Of a stretch of DNA of 64,000 bases, positions 54,720 to 63,487 are shown in pieces. Position 1 is the first letter of the stretch. Each line of letters starts with the position of its first letter. The stretch comes from CAIXPS01 sp034430115 (GTDB lineage Bacteria > Chloroflexota > Anaerolineae > J036 > Brachytrichaceae). The notes beneath the pieces are model-generated. The model worked only from the letters and a program-made list of their open reading frames with translations. It was not told where the DNA came from and ran no database searches. Both the position numbers and the translations under genes were made by a program. The DNA lies in assembly GCA_034430115.1 (NCBI GenBank), contig DAOUFG010000047.1, positions 1-64,000 of the forward strand, in the 5' to 3' direction.

Positions 54720-55682
54720 GTGGCTTCTATCGCTCAAAATACCGTACCTTCTAGGGGTCCATTCAAGGCTATCTGGAAAAGCCTGACGAAGACCAAGCGA
54801 CGTAGAGATGCGCTCGAGGGTTATTTATTCACCATGCCGGTGATTCTCGGCTTGCTCATCTTCACCCTCGGCCCGATGCTGGCTTCCTTCTACTTCAGTT
54901 TTACTCAATTCGACATCTTAAGCTCACCGGAGTGGACCGGCCTTACAAACTACATCAAGATGTTCACCAAAGAGGAACACTTCTGGCAGGCTTGCCAGGT
55001 TACAGCCCTTTATGCTGTGACGTCTGTTCCACTGGGTATCTTGGGCAGCTTCCTGTTAGCACTCCTATTGAATCAAAAAGTAAACGGGATTGCCTTCTTT
55101 CGCACGTGTTTCTACATCCCCACCGTAGTCCCGGCGGTCGCAAGCGCTATTCTGTGGGGCTGGTTATTGAACCCCGACTATGGTCTGATCAACGCCGTCC
55201 TATCTCAACTGCACCTACCCACTTCCCGCTTCCTGGGCGAACCGGAAACCGCCCTCCCCTCGCTGGTGTTGATGAGTCTGTGGGGTATCGGCGGAGGCAT
55301 GGTGATCTACCTGGCCGGATTGCAGGGCATTCCTGAATCGCTCTATGAAGCAGCTAAGATCGACGGCGCCAATGAATGGGATTTGTTCCTGAACATCACC
55401 ATTCCAATGATGACCCCCACGATCTTCTTCAACCTGGTCATGGGGCTGATTGGAGCCTTCCAAACGTTCATCCAGGCATTCATCATGACTTCTGGTGGAC
55501 CTATGTATTCCACCTACTTCTATAACCTGATGCTGTATGAACGCGCCTTCCGCTTCATGCAGATGGGCATGGCTTCAGCGATGGCCTGGTTCTTGTGCTT
55601 CGTCATCCTGGTGCTGACTCTGCTGGTCTTCCGCAGTTCCAGTTCGTGGGTCTACTATGAAACAGCCGAGGAAACAAAATGA
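54720..55682 (+). CDS. Sugar ABC transporter permease, MalF-like
   Basis: A 320-residue inner-membrane permease with about six helices. The start is a GTG (54720) with GGGAAGGTG upstream. The conserved cytoplasmic EAA loop is EAAKIDGANEWDLFLNITIPMM. It pairs with the MalG-like permease; the stop overlaps its ATG by 4 nt. It imports the sugar delivered by the 53134 binding protein. Confidence 0.93.
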   Translation: MASIAQNTVPSRGPFKAIWKSLTKTKRRRDALEGYLFTMPVILGLLIFTLGPMLASFYFSFTQFDILSSPEWTGLTNYIKMFTKEEHFWQACQVTALYAVTSVPLGILGSFLLALLLNQKVNGIAFFRTCFYIPTVVPAVASAILWGWLLNPDYGLINAVLSQLHLPTSRFLGEPETALPSLVLMSLWGIGGGMVIYLAGLQGIPESLYEAAKIDGANEWDLFLNITIPMMTPTIFFNLVMGLIGAFQTFIQAFIMTSGGPMYSTYFYNLMLYERAFRFMQMGMASAMAWFLCFVILVLTLLVFRSSSSWVYYETAEETK

Positions 55683-56566
55683 CTGAAAGCAAGGAAATGA
55701 CCATCGGTCTCGGTAATCTTAATTGGCGGCGTCCTGGCCAGGCGATCCGCGTCATCCTGGCGTATGTCATCCTGGCTTTGGGCTCGTTCGTCTTTCTGTT
55801 GCCGTTGTTCTGGATGTTCACCACCTCCCTGAAGGCCCAATCCGAGGTATATACGTTCCCGCCACAATTCTTCCCCGAAACCTTCCTATGGGAGAACTAC
55901 CCCAATGGCTGGACCTACCACAACATGCAATTCAGCCGCTGGCTGTTGAACACCGGCGTCATCACTGCCCTGGTACTGATCGGCATCCTGCTCACTTCAT
56001 CGCTGTGCGCCTATGGGTTTGCCCGCATCCAGTTCCCCGGACGTGATTTCTGGTTCATGGCCGTGTTGGCATCCATCATGCTGCCCAGCACAGTGACGCT
56101 CATCCCGCTATACGTAGGTTACAGCCGCATCGGCTGGCTGGACACCTATAACCCATTGATCGTACCCACCTTCTTCGGAGGAGGTGCGTTCAACATCTTC
56201 CTGTTACGACAGTTTTTCAAAGGCATACCAGTCGAACTGGAAGAAGCGGCCATCCTGGACGGCTCCTCGCGCTTGCGCATTTGGGCGGAAATCTTCCTGC
56301 CCCTGTCGAAGCCTGCGTTAGCTACGGTGGGCGTCTTCGCCTTCCAGGGGGTGTGGAACGACTTCTATGGGCCGTTGATCTTCCTCACCAGCCCCGAGAA
56401 ATACACCCTGGCCCTCGGCATCAACATGTTCAAGGGCATGTACAACACACAAGTTCCCTTGATGATGGCGATGTCCTTCCTCATGGTCATTCCAATGATC
56501 ATCGTCTTCTTCTTCGCACAGCAGCAGATGATCCGCGGCGTGGTGCTCTCCGGCATCAAGGCCTGA
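55679..56566 (+). CDS. Sugar ABC transporter permease, MalG-like
   Basis: A 295-residue permease with six helices. The EAA loop is EEAAILDGSSRLRIWAEIFLPLSKP. The C-terminal MIRGVVLSGIKA is typical of the MalG/UgpE group. ATGA overlap with the upstream permease means coupled translation. A strong terminator follows, so the importer unit ends here. Confidence 0.94.
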   Translation: MTESKEMTIGLGNLNWRRPGQAIRVILAYVILALGSFVFLLPLFWMFTTSLKAQSEVYTFPPQFFPETFLWENYPNGWTYHNMQFSRWLLNTGVITALVLIGILLTSSLCAYGFARIQFPGRDFWFMAVLASIMLPSTVTLIPLYVGYSRIGWLDTYNPLIVPTFFGGGAFNIFLLRQFFKGIPVELEEAAILDGSSRLRIWAEIFLPLSKPALATVGVFAFQGVWNDFYGPLIFLTSPEKYTLALGINMFKGMYNTQVPLMMAMSFLMVIPMIIVFFFAQQQMIRGVVLSGIKA

Positions 56567-56592
56567 ACAAGATTAGCCTGGGCGTGGGTCAC

Positions 56593-56623
56593 AAAAGGCC
56601 GAGAGATTGCTCTCGGCCTTTTT
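56593..56623 (+). terminator. Rho-independent terminator of the ABC importer
   Basis: A perfect 13-bp stem, AAAAGGCCGAGAG (56593-56605), loop ATTG, CTCTCGGCCTTTT (56610-56622), then T. Confidence 0.93.
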
Positions 56624-56647
56624 ACGTATTGCGTGTGCGGCTACTTT

Positions 56648-57784
56648 CTACAGCCAGCCGGTTGCCTTCGCCAACAGGCCGACATAGTGCACAAAGCAAT
56701 CCCACGAGACGTCGGAAGGCACGCCATGGTCACAACTGGGGATATAGCCCCCCTCCAAGATCACCGGCTTCAGACGCTCGATCTCGCGCTCAATCTCAGC
56801 ACCGCCTCGGGCCATCACACGTTTATCCACCCCACCCCGGAATGCCATCTTGTGCCCAAACGCCTCTCGAAAGGCAACGACGTCGTTGCCCGCCGCCACC
56901 TCGATTGGGTCACACATATTGATGCCCGCATCCAGCCAGACCGGGATCAACTGCCCGATATAGCCATCGGAATCCATGCCATAAATCGGCACGCCGGCGG
57001 CGCGGATAATTTCACCCCAATGCTGATAGCTGGGCAGCAAAAACTCGCGCGCCATCGCCGGTGAAATCATCGAGAAGCGCTTGTAGGCCATATCTTCCGA
57101 GAGGTGAACTTCATCCGGCGTGAAGTAGCGCAACATATTCTCCAGCACGCGACATACAAACTGATCCCAGAACGCCACCATTTCCTTGACGAAGGCTGGA
57201 TCATCTTTGAAGAGCAGGCACAAGTTCTCAAACCCCAGCCACTCGCGCAATTGCCAGAAGGGGCCATTGACGCTGATGACAATCGGCCAGGTGCGATCCT
57301 TCAGCCGCAACCCACGCGCCTGCGCATCCGCCGGATAACGCGCCGGGTCGTCGGGATCATAGCGCCGCTGCATATCCTCCCAGTCGGCAAGTGTCTCCAC
57401 CGGGCACTTCACCCAACGCCGCGTGACGAAGTCAATCGCGTTGCGCAGATATTCCACGCTGAATTCATTTGATATCTCACATATGTTGCCCTTCCAGTCA
57501 CGCACCACTTGCGTGCGCTCTCCACGCGAAAGCACTTCCTCTTTGAATTCTGGAATCATGCGCGTATTGACGAAGAAGCTCTCGCCTTGCGCCGGCCAAT
57601 CCAGGGCGCCACCATTCAGCCGATAGGCATAGGCGGCGATTTGCCAGCCATCCTCCAGGTGTGCCGGCAGCCCTTGCGCATGCCAGGCGGCACGTGTCGA
57701 CTCGCGCCCATAGCCTGGGTCCAGCGGCACACGGTCAACCTGACCAAATAACAACGTCTGGATATATCGTTGACGCATCTCCAT
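56648..57784 (-). CDS. UroD superfamily protein (MDSDG/SCDH subgroup)
   Basis: A 378-residue TIM-barrel protein. The zinc motif is replaced by YGMDSDGYIGQLIP, while the late loop GGYIPSCDHGVPSDVSW keeps a Cys. DEVHLSEDMAYKRFSMISPAMAREFLLPSYQHW is the characteristic middle block. This subgroup is frequent near sugar genes in anaerobes; a substrate is not known. Convergent with the ABC importer and divergent from the aldehyde dehydrogenase, with a 183-bp region between starts that shows no clear operator. Confidence 0.8.
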   Translation of the reverse strand: MEMRQRYIQTLLFGQVDRVPLDPGYGRESTRAAWHAQGLPAHLEDGWQIAAYAYRLNGGALDWPAQGESFFVNTRMIPEFKEEVLSRGERTQVVRDWKGNICEISNEFSVEYLRNAIDFVTRRWVKCPVETLADWEDMQRRYDPDDPARYPADAQARGLRLKDRTWPIVISVNGPFWQLREWLGFENLCLLFKDDPAFVKEMVAFWDQFVCRVLENMLRYFTPDEVHLSEDMAYKRFSMISPAMAREFLLPSYQHWGEIIRAAGVPIYGMDSDGYIGQLIPVWLDAGINMCDPIEVAAGNDVVAFREAFGHKMAFRGGVDKRVMARGGAEIEREIERLKPVILEGGYIPSCDHGVPSDVSWDCFVHYVGLLAKATGWL

Positions 57785-57967
57785 AGATCACCTGTACTTT
57801 GAAGTCGATTGCGGCCAAGGTGGATTAAAGGAACCCACAGAATCGATTGCGATCTCCAGTTTAGAGCCTTTGCCCATAAAAGGAAAATGGTTTTGAGAAA
57901 GTCCGGGCATCTCCGCCCGCATTTCGCGGTTCGCTGCTACGATTACGCTACAAGGAGTCACACGACC

Positions 57968-59413
57968 ATGCTAGAGACCTATCAAAACTACGTTGGTAAT
58001 CAGTGGAAATCCGCACGCAGTGGGGCCACTTTCGAAAACGAGAACCCTGCCAACCGTGGCAGCGTGTTAGGTGGCTTTCAGTCATCCAGTGCTGAGGACG
58101 TCTCCGAAGCGATTGGCGTCGCCGCCGAAGCGTTCACGCGCTGGCGCCGCGCGCCGCTGGCCGAACGGCAGCAGGTCGTTGGCGAATTCCTGCGCCTGTT
58201 GAAAGAAACTCGCGACGAACTGGCGCGCATCGTGACGCTTGAAAATGGCAAAACGATTCGTGAATCACGCGGCGAAGTGGACTCCGCGGTCGTGGAAGGC
58301 AGTCACCACCTGAACCAGGTGGCCGCGTTCTATGGGCACACCGGCCCCGGGTCGTTCCGCGACATCACCACCTGGGTGCAATATCAGCCGGTGGGAGTGG
58401 TGGGCGTCATCAGCCCGTGGAACTTCCCGATGAACGTGATGTGCCGCAAGACCCTCCCCGCGCTGCTCACCGGCAACACGGTGGTCTTCAAACCGGCCTC
58501 ATTCACGCCGTGGTCGGGCATCTTCATGGCGCAACTTTTTGAACGCGCCGGGTTGCCGGCCGGGGTATTCAATTGCGTCACCGGCCTGGGCTCCGCCATC
58601 GGTAACGTCATCGTCCAGGACCCGCGCGTGCGGGCCATCTCGTTCACCGGCTCCACCGAAGTGGGCAAGAAGATCCAGGCGCGGGCCGCGACGAACCTCA
58701 CGCGCACGCAACTGGAGCTTGGCGGCAAGAACGCGCTCATCATCATGCCCGACGCCGATATCGACAAAGCCGTGGACGCAGCCATGGCCGCCGGGTTCGC
58801 CTGCGCCGGCCAATGGTGCACCTCCACCAGCCGCATCCTGGTGCAGCACGACATCGCCAGGGGCTTCCTCGACAAACTCGTCGCGCGCTGCAACAAGATG
58901 GTGGTGGATGACGGGTTGAACGAAAGCACCGACATGGGTCCGGTGGCAGGCCCGCAACAATATCACGACATCAACGCCGCAATTGAGAAGGCAAAGGCTG
59001 AGGGTGCGCAGATGATCGCAGGAGGCGAGGCAGCCAATGCAACGCACGGCTACTTCATCCGCCCCACAGTGTTCGCCGGCGTCACGCCTAATATGTCGGC
59101 CTTCCAGGAAGAAATCTTCGGCCCGGTGCTGGCCGTGGCCGAGTTCGGCTCACTCGATGAAGCGCTGGAACTGGCGAACAACTCCATCTATGGACTATCG
59201 TCGGCCATTTTCACCAGCGACATTACGACTGCCAAGCGCTACATCGACGGCATCGAAGCCGGGCTAGCTCACGTGAACATTCACACCGGCTACAAGGAGC
59301 CCTCGCTGCCATTTGGCGGGTTCAAACAATCGGGGGCCGGGTTACCGGAGAATAGCGAAAGCGGCCTGGAGTTCTTCGTGGATCGCAAAGCGGTATACCT
59401 CAAAGGAGCCTGA
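57968..59413 (+). CDS. Aldehyde dehydrogenase family protein
   Basis: A 481-residue NAD(P)-dependent aldehyde dehydrogenase. Catalytic Cys284 is in GQWCTSTSR, the general base Glu250 in LELGGKN, and the cofactor loop is FTGSTEVGKK with PWNFPMNV. Similar enzymes oxidise alpha-ketoglutarate semialdehyde or other sugar-acid products. The ATG at 57968 has AAGGAGT about 10 nt upstream; the longer in-frame start is unlike the family. Only 2 nt separate it from the next gene (cellulase-like), so the two are co-translated. Confidence 0.92.
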   Translation: MLETYQNYVGNQWKSARSGATFENENPANRGSVLGGFQSSSAEDVSEAIGVAAEAFTRWRRAPLAERQQVVGEFLRLLKETRDELARIVTLENGKTIRESRGEVDSAVVEGSHHLNQVAAFYGHTGPGSFRDITTWVQYQPVGVVGVISPWNFPMNVMCRKTLPALLTGNTVVFKPASFTPWSGIFMAQLFERAGLPAGVFNCVTGLGSAIGNVIVQDPRVRAISFTGSTEVGKKIQARAATNLTRTQLELGGKNALIIMPDADIDKAVDAAMAAGFACAGQWCTSTSRILVQHDIARGFLDKLVARCNKMVVDDGLNESTDMGPVAGPQQYHDINAAIEKAKAEGAQMIAGGEAANATHGYFIRPTVFAGVTPNMSAFQEEIFGPVLAVAEFGSLDEALELANNSIYGLSSAIFTSDITTAKRYIDGIEAGLAHVNIHTGYKEPSLPFGGFKQSGAGLPENSESGLEFFVDRKAVYLKGA

Positions 59414-59415
59414 AC

Positions 59416-60636
59416 ATGGACTTCCCCACCCAGCAGACGGTCGCCTTTGGCGGCACGGGCGGCGCAACAACCGCACGCGGGGCCTACGACATGCGCGCGC
59501 ATCTCACGCCGCGCCGCATGACGATGGTCATGTGGGATCAGGCATTCTTGCTGCGCCACCAACCCGGCGAGAGCTTCGCAGATTGGGATCGCGTTTTGAA
59601 CGAGACGGTGGAACGCGGTTATAACACTTTGCGCCTGGACCCAATGCCCCAGTGCATCGACATGCAGCGCCCCGAGCAGGAACTGACCTGGGGCGATAAC
59701 GGCGGCCCCTACCTGCCGTGGGATTGGCAACGTAAGATCACGCTGCCCGCCGGGTGCGCGCTGATCGACTTCATGCAGCAAGCGGTACGCCACGACCTGT
59801 GGATGACGCTCAGCAACTGGTGGTTCACCGGCGACGCCGCGCCAACTGGCACCGTCACGCCGCGTAACACGCTGGAAGGGGCGGAGCTGTGGGCAAAGAT
59901 GCTGCGCGTCTTGCAGCGCGAGGTAGGTTTCGAACGCATCGCCTACATCGACTTTGCCAACGAAATGCCCTACTTCTTCCCAAACTTCATGCAACAGCTC
60001 GCCACGGTGGACCCGCAGGCCGGCTTTGGCGGTTACCCGGTGATCAGCGATTACACTGAGGTGCAAAAAGCCTGGCTGCGCGAGAACCTGGATAAGCCGA
60101 TTGCGGCGCTACAAGCCGAGTTCCCCCAATTACGCTTCACTCACAGCATCCACGGCGACCAGCGCTGGTTGAACGTCGGCCTTACCGCATGGGACTGTCT
60201 GGACGTGCACTTCTACTCCGACGCCGACCCGCGTTGGGCCGTGCGCACCCACTTCAGCGAACTCATCAAAGACGGCGGCATGTTCAAGACATCCAGCGGT
60301 TACAAAGCATTTTCGGACCGCAGCACACAGACCTACAAAGCGGTCGGCCCAATGCTGCACGCCCGCCAGCGCAACGTGATCCGCCAGTTCAGCAACTGGT
60401 CCGAGGCGCTGGGCATGCCAATCACCTGCACCGAAGGGTGGAGTTCCTGGTTCTACGTGGATCACCCCGACCTGGATTGGGGCTGGCTGTTGGCGTACAG
60501 CGAACGCGCCATCGAAGATGCGATTGAGTTTGGCTTCTGGGGCGTGACGCCCAACAACTACGTGCAGCCACAGTTCGCGTTGTGGAAGAACGTGCGCTGG
60601 CATCAGCGGATCAACGAGAAGTTCCTGGCAAGTTGA
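59416..60636 (+). CDS. Sugar-binding cellulase-like protein
   Basis: A 406-residue TIM-barrel protein matching the cellulase-like/sugar-binding family (PF12876). RMTMVMWDQAFLLRH, RGYNTLRLDPMPQCIDM, AYIDFANEMPYFFPN (Asn-Glu acid/base position) and ITCTEGWSSWF (second Glu) form a clan-A glycosidase layout. No signal peptide. Substrate unknown, probably an imported oligosaccharide or glycoside. It directly follows the aldehyde dehydrogenase. Confidence 0.75.
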   Translation: MDFPTQQTVAFGGTGGATTARGAYDMRAHLTPRRMTMVMWDQAFLLRHQPGESFADWDRVLNETVERGYNTLRLDPMPQCIDMQRPEQELTWGDNGGPYLPWDWQRKITLPAGCALIDFMQQAVRHDLWMTLSNWWFTGDAAPTGTVTPRNTLEGAELWAKMLRVLQREVGFERIAYIDFANEMPYFFPNFMQQLATVDPQAGFGGYPVISDYTEVQKAWLRENLDKPIAALQAEFPQLRFTHSIHGDQRWLNVGLTAWDCLDVHFYSDADPRWAVRTHFSELIKDGGMFKTSSGYKAFSDRSTQTYKAVGPMLHARQRNVIRQFSNWSEALGMPITCTEGWSSWFYVDHPDLDWGWLLAYSERAIEDAIEFGFWGVTPNNYVQPQFALWKNVRWHQRINEKFLAS

Positions 60637-60664
60637 CGGCTCTCACGAAAACGCCGAGTGTGAA

Positions 60665-60755
60665 TGTGGTGCGCAGGCTTGATGCCAGCGCACCACAGTT
60701 CGACAAGCTCACCATGATTGCTTCGGGATCATCCTCGACAGGCTCAGGATGATCC
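60665..60755. repeat. Two hairpins with a dispersed-type repeat (CGACAGGCTCA)
   Basis: TGTGGTGCGC (60665-60674) pairs with GCGCACCACA (60688-60697), extended by GGC/GCC near the loop. Then GGATCATCCT (60726-60735) pairs with AGGATGATCC (60746-60755). The segment holds TTCGACAAGCTCACC and CTCGACAGGCTCAGG, imperfect copies of a motif often seen as scattered extragenic repeats in bacteria. It lies between convergent genes and may act as a terminator. Only this cluster was found here. Confidence 0.5.
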
Positions 60756-60774
60756 TAAGGATGCTGCGAAAGCG

Positions 60775-63318
60775 CTACTCTCCCGTGCACACCACGCTAG
60801 TCGCCGTCACGTCACCCACGCTCAACGTGCCATCGTAGGCCACCCGCACCTCACGTGTCTCACGTGGCAGCAGATCGAAATAGTCATCCGCCGGCTGCGC
60901 GCCCTCCGGCAGGCTCAGGTGCACGGCGTGCGCGAAGACGTCGCTGCTCACGCGCACGCGCCAGGCGCCTTTACCCGCCCGCGCCACTTTCACTTTTAGC
61001 TGCGGCGGCACCATCTGCAACTGGCGCTGATCGACAACGCGTAAGATCGCCGGCCAGATTGCCGGATCATCCTCCACCCGCGCAACCCACAGCGTCTTCA
61101 TGGGGTCGGCCTCGCGCCGGTTGAACGTGGCGATCACCTTGCGCGCCAGCGGCGGGCAGGAGAGCGATTTCTCGCGCAGTTGTTCGGCGCTGCCATCCAA
61201 AGCCAGGCTGCCAAAGGCCAGCGTCCCCGTAACGGGAGATTGCGTGTCATTTGCCATCGTCACGCTCACCTGGCCGCCCTGTTCGCGCAGGATGAGCCGC
61301 ACCGGCGCAAGCGCGCGCCGCACGAAGTACCACGAAATCTTGCGCCGCAGGTAATAGTCGATCACCGTCCAGCCCACTTCGCCCCAGCAGTCCTCATACA
61401 TCCAGAACAGGCCGCCGTAGCAATAGGGATGCGCGCGGAAGGTATCCAGCGAATAGGCATACATCAGACCCTGCGTCAGGCCGCTATAGAGGAAATACTC
61501 GTCCAGGCTGATCTTCTCGGGGTCCGCATAATGCTTGCGGATGCCCGCTTCCACGGTGTCCTTCTCGAAGGTGTTGTTGTGATGCTGCCACACTTTGCCC
61601 TGCCGGTCGAAGGGCGCTCCATCCAGGTACTGCAACACCGTGGCCTTATCGGGAGCGCCGATGTAGCCATATTCCGAGACAAAGCGCGAGGTGCATTTGT
61701 CATATTCCTCTGGCGTGATGCGCTTGGCCATCTCGGCGTTCATCATGCAGTCGCCCCAGTGATGCCGGTCGCCCACCTCGGCCGAGTTCGGGTGCATCCC
61801 GCCAAACGGCGAACCATTCCAGTAGGGGATGTTGGGGCAATTGGCCTGCACCGCGGCGGGCAGCAATTCGTTATACAGATGCGCGCCGCCGTCGGTCTTG
61901 CCGGGCCACCATTCGTCAAAGCCCCAGTTGTTCTCATTGGAGCCGCTCCACAGCCCCATACAGGCATGGTTGCGCAGGCGCTTGGTTTGATAATCGGCCT
62001 CCTTGCGCACGTCCTCACAGAACCAGGACTGGTGATCGGGATATGGCGCGCAGGCAAACATGAAATCGTGCCACAGCAAAATGCCATAGCGGTCGCAAGC
62101 CTCGTAGAAGGCTTCCGGCTCATAGAGCCCCCCACCCCATACGCGCAGCATGTTGAAGTTGGCCTGCTGCGCCTCATGCACCAGCGCATCATACTTCGAG
62201 GCCGGGATGCGCGCATAAATGGTGTCTGCCGGGATCCAATCGCCGCCTTTGCAAAAGACGCGTTTCCCGTTCACCAGCAGCGCAAACAGGTGTTTCTCCT
62301 GCGCCACGTCGCCAAAGTCGATCTCCACAAAGCGCAACCCATATTTCAGCACCGGGAAGCTGGATTGCTCCGGCTCAGCCCCAGGCTCGCGGCTACTGAT
62401 GGCGCTCAACACCGCCTGGATGGTGTAGCGATGTTGCTCGCCCATGCCGTTCGGCCACCAAAAGCGCGGGTTCTTCAGCGGCACGTCAAACGTCACATAG
62501 TTCAACCCCGAGCGCAAAAGCACCGTCTGAGCCGCCTTGATCGTTTGCCGGCTTTCGTCGGTGACGCTGATTTGCACGGTGCCCGTACTGGTGCTGAAGA
62601 AATGCCAGGAATCCACCGTCAGCGTGACGCGCAACCCGACGTTACGCCCCACGCGATAGGGCTGCACGGAACAATCCCGAATGCAAGCCACGTTCCAGGC
62701 ACGAATGAACACGTCGCCCGCGATTGCCGTGGTCGCCACGCGTGGGCTCCAATCCCATCCAAAGCTATATTGCGGCTTGCGCACGAATGCGCGCCGCGGG
62801 TCGCCACGTTCAGGGCGCCCATTGCCCGCCTCGGTGCCCACCGGCGCACCCAGGGTTTGCAGTTGCTCGGGCGTCACATCTTCCACGCCCGAAGTGAGCC
62901 GCACCAGCAACGTGTTGGCGCCACCAGGGTTCAGGTGCTGCTTGATTTGCGCCACGAATGGATAGAATGCGTTCTTGTGATCCCCCAGGTGCACGCCGTT
63001 CAGATAGATCGACGCGTTGGCGTCCAGGCCGTTCAGCGTCAATTCCACGACGTCGGACGCCAGCCAGCTCGGTTGCGTATCGAACTGCTTACGGAACCAC
63101 CACGAACGATCCTCCGTCCAGCGGCAATCGAAGCTATTCAGCCCCAGCAGGGGGTCCTTGATCCGCCCGGCATCCATCAAACCCTGATGAATGTCCCCCG
63201 GCACGGGTTGTTCGATCCACCCTTCCTGCAGATCCGCGATGCGGGCTGCTTCGGTATGCGCAACGCTAAGCGGTTCATCGTGCAATTGCCACGTTCCATT
63301 GAGCATCATTTGTTGCAT
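60775..63318 (-). CDS. Glycoside hydrolase family 2, beta-mannosidase-like
   Basis: An 847-residue enzyme with the GH2 layout: an N-terminal jelly roll (GTWQLHDEPL; WWFRKQFD; LNGLDANASIYLNG), an Ig-like domain (~205-330), then the TIM barrel with GGDWIPADTIYAR and NMLRVWGGGLYEPEAFYEACDRYG. The acid/base Glu462 is in GSNENNWGF, and the nucleophile Glu549 is in FVSEYGYIG. The pattern and length fit beta-mannosidases, which remove terminal mannose from oligosaccharides. No signal peptide, so it probably works in the cytoplasm. Divergent from the HAD gene. Confidence 0.92.
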   Translation of the reverse strand: MQQMMLNGTWQLHDEPLSVAHTEAARIADLQEGWIEQPVPGDIHQGLMDAGRIKDPLLGLNSFDCRWTEDRSWWFRKQFDTQPSWLASDVVELTLNGLDANASIYLNGVHLGDHKNAFYPFVAQIKQHLNPGGANTLLVRLTSGVEDVTPEQLQTLGAPVGTEAGNGRPERGDPRRAFVRKPQYSFGWDWSPRVATTAIAGDVFIRAWNVACIRDCSVQPYRVGRNVGLRVTLTVDSWHFFSTSTGTVQISVTDESRQTIKAAQTVLLRSGLNYVTFDVPLKNPRFWWPNGMGEQHRYTIQAVLSAISSREPGAEPEQSSFPVLKYGLRFVEIDFGDVAQEKHLFALLVNGKRVFCKGGDWIPADTIYARIPASKYDALVHEAQQANFNMLRVWGGGLYEPEAFYEACDRYGILLWHDFMFACAPYPDHQSWFCEDVRKEADYQTKRLRNHACMGLWSGSNENNWGFDEWWPGKTDGGAHLYNELLPAAVQANCPNIPYWNGSPFGGMHPNSAEVGDRHHWGDCMMNAEMAKRITPEEYDKCTSRFVSEYGYIGAPDKATVLQYLDGAPFDRQGKVWQHHNNTFEKDTVEAGIRKHYADPEKISLDEYFLYSGLTQGLMYAYSLDTFRAHPYCYGGLFWMYEDCWGEVGWTVIDYYLRRKISWYFVRRALAPVRLILREQGGQVSVTMANDTQSPVTGTLAFGSLALDGSAEQLREKSLSCPPLARKVIATFNRREADPMKTLWVARVEDDPAIWPAILRVVDQRQLQMVPPQLKVKVARAGKGAWRVRVSSDVFAHAVHLSLPEGAQPADDYFDLLPRETREVRVAYDGTLSVGDVTATSVVCTGE

Positions 63319-63487
63319 TGATTTGGCCCTCGACTAGATCACAAATTCATTCGATCCTTCGGTCAGTTGATAGCGCCGGTGTGCATTTCCCGGCCCAATT
63401 CGCACAGCGCGGGAGTTCTTCGGTGATTATAGGGTTGGGCCGGAGAATTGCACGGCGTGTTGTGCAGCCGCATACAATCAGGGGACT
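63319..63487. promoter_or_regulatory. Divergent region between beta-mannosidase and HAD genes
   Basis: A 169-bp region. It has the inverted repeat CCGGCCCAA (63390-63398) and TTGGGCCGG (63435-63443), 36 bp apart, a possible operator or stem. No promoter boxes can be assigned. Confidence 0.35.

Noticed and set aside
61180..63321. Long plus-strand frame (713 codons) opposite the beta-mannosidase
   Set aside because: It has the His/Arg/Val-rich character of an antisense shadow and no domain; the GH2 enzyme on the minus strand is clear.
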